A stretch of DNA of 8,223 bases from Thiobacillus sp. UBA2487. Its GTDB lineage: Bacteria; Pseudomonadota; Gammaproteobacteria; Burkholderiales; Sulfuriferulaceae. The stretch is taken from NCBI GenBank assembly GCA_002341815.1, contig DDOT01000160.1:1-8223 (forward strand), given 5' to 3'. Of this stretch, positions 6,764 to 8,223 are shown piece after piece (position 1 is the first letter of the stretch; each line of letters starts with the position of its first letter). A program made the translations under genes and the position numbers. Under the pieces are notes generated by a model that saw nothing but the letters and a program-made list of their open reading frames with translations, was not told the DNA's origin and did not search any database.

Positions 6764-6867
6764 GCGGATTCCAACAGGGGAAATTAACGAGAGTTTGGCT
6801 AGATTCGGGTTTTTATACCTGAAACGTCGTTAGCTATCATAGTGTGCATTTCCCCGGATTTGCGATA

Positions 6868-7500
6868 TCAGGGCTGCAAGCCAGAGACATACTCTGCAAC
6901 GGCCTTCATTTCTTGATCCGTCATTCGGGCAGCGATGTTGCGCATCATCTTGCCGCCATCATTGGCGCGTTGCCCCAGGCGGAAATTATTTAACTGGGTA
7001 TAGATATACTCAGCATGTTGGCTGGCCAAACGTGGAAACTGAACTGGAATGCCAAGACCGGTAGGGCCGTGGCACGCTTGGCATGCCGGCACGCCGGTGG
7101 CTGCATCACCTGCCTTGAAAATCTTTTCGCCAGCCAACGCCAGATCTTTGTCTTTGGCTGCGCCTGGTTTCTCAACTTGTGCATGGAAATAGGCACCCAG
7201 ATTTTTCATGTCGTCAGGGGTCAGGTTGGCACTGGCCACAATGCCTTGCATAATTGGGTTAACCCGTTTGCCTGCCTTGAAGTCCATCAACTGCTTAGTG
7301 ATATACTCTGCATGTTGACCGGCCAGTTTGGGCTTGTCGGGAGCAGTGCTGTTGCCGTCAGCGCCGTGACAGGCTGCACACACAGAGGTAACAATTTGTT
7401 GTGCTTTTGCAGGGTCACCCGGCGTAGCGGCATCATCTGCATGAGCCAGGGAAATCGTGGTTAAAGCTGTGAGTACTGCCAACACCATGGACTTTTTCAC
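6868..7500 (-). CDS. Dihaem cytochrome c4
   Basis: This is a secreted two-domain c-type cytochrome that carries electrons to terminal oxidases in the periplasm, either soluble or membrane-associated. The 210-residue precursor has a signal peptide (MKKS, a hydrophobic core and SLAHA, with likely cleavage after Ala21). The haem sites are CAACH (41-45) and CQACH (140-144), exactly 99 residues apart. The two halves are alike: LAGQHAEYI (59-67) matches LASQHAEYI (158-166), and KAGKRVNPIM (75-84) matches RLGQRANDGGKMM (174-186). Met84 and Met185 or Met186 are the probable sixth haem ligands. The GTG start at 7498-7500 is preceded by AGAGGAG at 6 nt and gives the KK-rich signal n-region, which the ATG at codon 5 would lose. 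The gene lies upstream of resB and ccsA, whose complex would attach its two haems. Confidence 0.95.
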   Translation of the reverse strand: MKKSMVLAVLTALTTISLAHADDAATPGDPAKAQQIVTSVCAACHGADGNSTAPDKPKLAGQHAEYITKQLMDFKAGKRVNPIMQGIVASANLTPDDMKNLGAYFHAQVEKPGAAKDKDLALAGEKIFKAGDAATGVPACQACHGPTGLGIPVQFPRLASQHAEYIYTQLNNFRLGQRANDGGKMMRNIAARMTDQEMKAVAEYVSGLQP

Positions 7501-7597
7501 TTGTCGCTCCTCTACCTTATAAACATGCCAAAGTTGCTATTTTAACCGCATTTTACACTAGACGCTAGCCCGTGTGCGATAACTGGATATCTATTTC
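7501..7597. promoter_or_regulatory. Divergent spacer between cytochrome c4 and engB
   Basis: These 97 bp separate divergent genes and must carry at least one promoter. On the minus strand there are -10-like TAAAAT and TATAAG sequences in an AT-rich stretch at about 7515-7560. On the plus strand TTGCTA (7534-7539) could be a -35, but no good -10 follows at proper distance. I cannot place either promoter with confidence. I see no hairpin terminator or repeat here. Confidence 0.3.
7507..7513 (-). promoter_or_regulatory. Shine-Dalgarno that fixes the GTG start of cytochrome c4
   Basis: On the minus strand AGAGGAG ends 6 nt before the GTG at 7498-7500, an optimal spacing. The ATG four codons further in would be 18 nt away and would remove the two lysines of the signal peptide. 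The GTG start is therefore preferred. Confidence 0.75.
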
Positions 7598-8223
7598 ATG
7601 AATCTATTTCAACCCGCTCAGTTTTTCATTACAGTCAATCACTTGGCTGATTTACCCAAAGATGTCACTGGCGAAATTGCCTTTGCCGGACGCTCTAACG
7701 CCGGCAAATCCAGTGCGATTAACACCTTGGCCAATCGTACCCGACTGGCTTTTGTCAGCAAGACGCCGGGGCGTACCCAGCACATTAATTATTTTTCATT
7801 GGGGCATGGACGTTATCTGGTCGATTTGCCGGGCTATGGCTTTGCCAAGGTGCCGGGCGCGGTTAAAGATCACTGGCGCGGTTTGTTGGGTGATTATTTG
7901 CAGCAACGCAACGAACTGGTCGGGTTGATTCTGATCATGGACGCGCGGCGCCCGCTCACCGATCTGGATTTGACCTTGCTGGCGTGGTTTGAGCCAACAG
8001 ACAAACCGGTGCACTGTTTGTTGACCAAGAGTGATAAATTAAGCCGGGGCGTGGCCATGCAAACCTTGCAAACGGTGCGTGCCGAGCTGCAAAAAATGTC
8101 TCCGCATTTTAGTGTCCAATTATTTTCCAGTCTGAAAAAATTGGGGGCGGAAGAGGTGGAATCGGTAGCGGCTGGTTGGTTTGATGGCGGGGCGGGACGA
8201 GAAAAGACCTCGGTTAAAGGGGA
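7598..8223 (+). CDS. engB: Ribosome biogenesis GTPase EngB/YihA (3' end cut by the window)
   Basis: EngB is a small TrmE-Era-EngA-EngB-Septin GTPase needed for assembly of the large ribosomal subunit in the cytoplasm. The open frame runs from the ATG at 7598 to the window edge, giving 208 complete codons. Family members are about 200-215 residues, so only a few C-terminal residues are likely missing. The GTPase motifs are G1 GRSNAGKSS (31-39), G2 Thr60 in TPGRTQ, G3 DLPGYG (76-81), G4 TKSD (143-146) and G5 SSLKK (177-181). The N-terminal [12 protein letters not shown] is also usual. An in-frame TAA at 7580-7582 rules out a longer ATG start. The ribosome binding site is weak: GGA lies 10 nt ahead. 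The gene is divergent from cytochrome c4. The tail after about residue 195 is glycine- and charge-rich and poorly conserved. Confidence 0.94.
   Translation, partial: MNLFQPAQFFITVNHLADLPKDVTGEIAFAGRSNAGKSSAINTLANRTRLAFVSKTPGRTQHINYFSLGHGRYLVDLPGYGFAKVPGAVKDHWRGLLGDYLQQRNELVGLILIMDARRPLTDLDLTLLAWFEPTDKPVHCLLTKSDKLSRGVAMQTLQTVRAELQKMSPHFSVQLFSSLKKLGAEEVESVAAGWFDGGAGREKTSVKG

Noticed and set aside
7015..7464. A 149-codon plus-strand open frame
   Set aside because: It is antisense to cytochrome c4. Its repeated cysteine-containing stretches are the reverse reading of the two haem-domain repeats, and no ribosome binding site precedes it.
1..8223. Mobile elements, CRISPR arrays, tRNA or rRNA genes, toxin-antitoxin or defence genes
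   Set aside because: No transposase, integrase, regularly spaced repeat or cloverleaf-like sequence was seen. Almost all of the window is filled by recognisable housekeeping genes.

Overview
The window reads as an ordinary chromosomal core region of a betaproteobacterium. The evidence is protein similarity recalled from memory: a PilG-type response regulator, betaproteobacterial-style ThiD and ThiE, a System II (ResB/CcsA) cytochrome c assembly pair and a dihaem cytochrome c4. I lean towards a Nitrosomonadales- or Methylophilaceae-like lineage, but no base here proves the order. Base composition and codon use look even from end to end. I see no insertion sequence, integrase, tRNA, phage gene, CRISPR array or other sign of transfer.

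Layout: (1) On the minus strand at the left edge, pilG (cut off by the window) is preceded by a 269-bp spacer and a small rubredoxin gene. (2) A 69-bp divergent spacer separates rubredoxin from a tight plus-strand operon, thiD-thiE-hemL. thiD and thiE overlap by 4 nt, and thiE and hemL are 3 nt apart. (3) hemL and the next genes converge on a strong bidirectional terminator at about 3539-3584. (4) On the minus strand, reading right to left, come cytochrome c4, a 118-bp spacer, resB and ccsA, with a single base between resB and ccsA. (5) A 97-bp divergent spacer separates cytochrome c4 from engB (yihA), which runs off the right edge on the plus strand just short of its expected end.

How the genes fit together: HemL makes 5-aminolevulinate, the first dedicated haem precursor in the C5 pathway. 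ResB and CcsA carry haem across the inner membrane and attach it to CXXCH motifs in the periplasm. Cytochrome c4 is a typical client with two such motifs. ThiD and ThiE make thiamine phosphate and share only the operon with hemL. Rubredoxin and PilG (twitching motility/chemotaxis) form a separate module. EngB is a ribosome-assembly GTPase.

I found no undescribed multi-gene system. The most interesting signal is small: a 12-bp mRNA hairpin (6737-6763) that buries the whole ribosome binding site of resB and part of its start codon. It could be a translational switch, or a weak terminator behind the cytochrome c4 gene.
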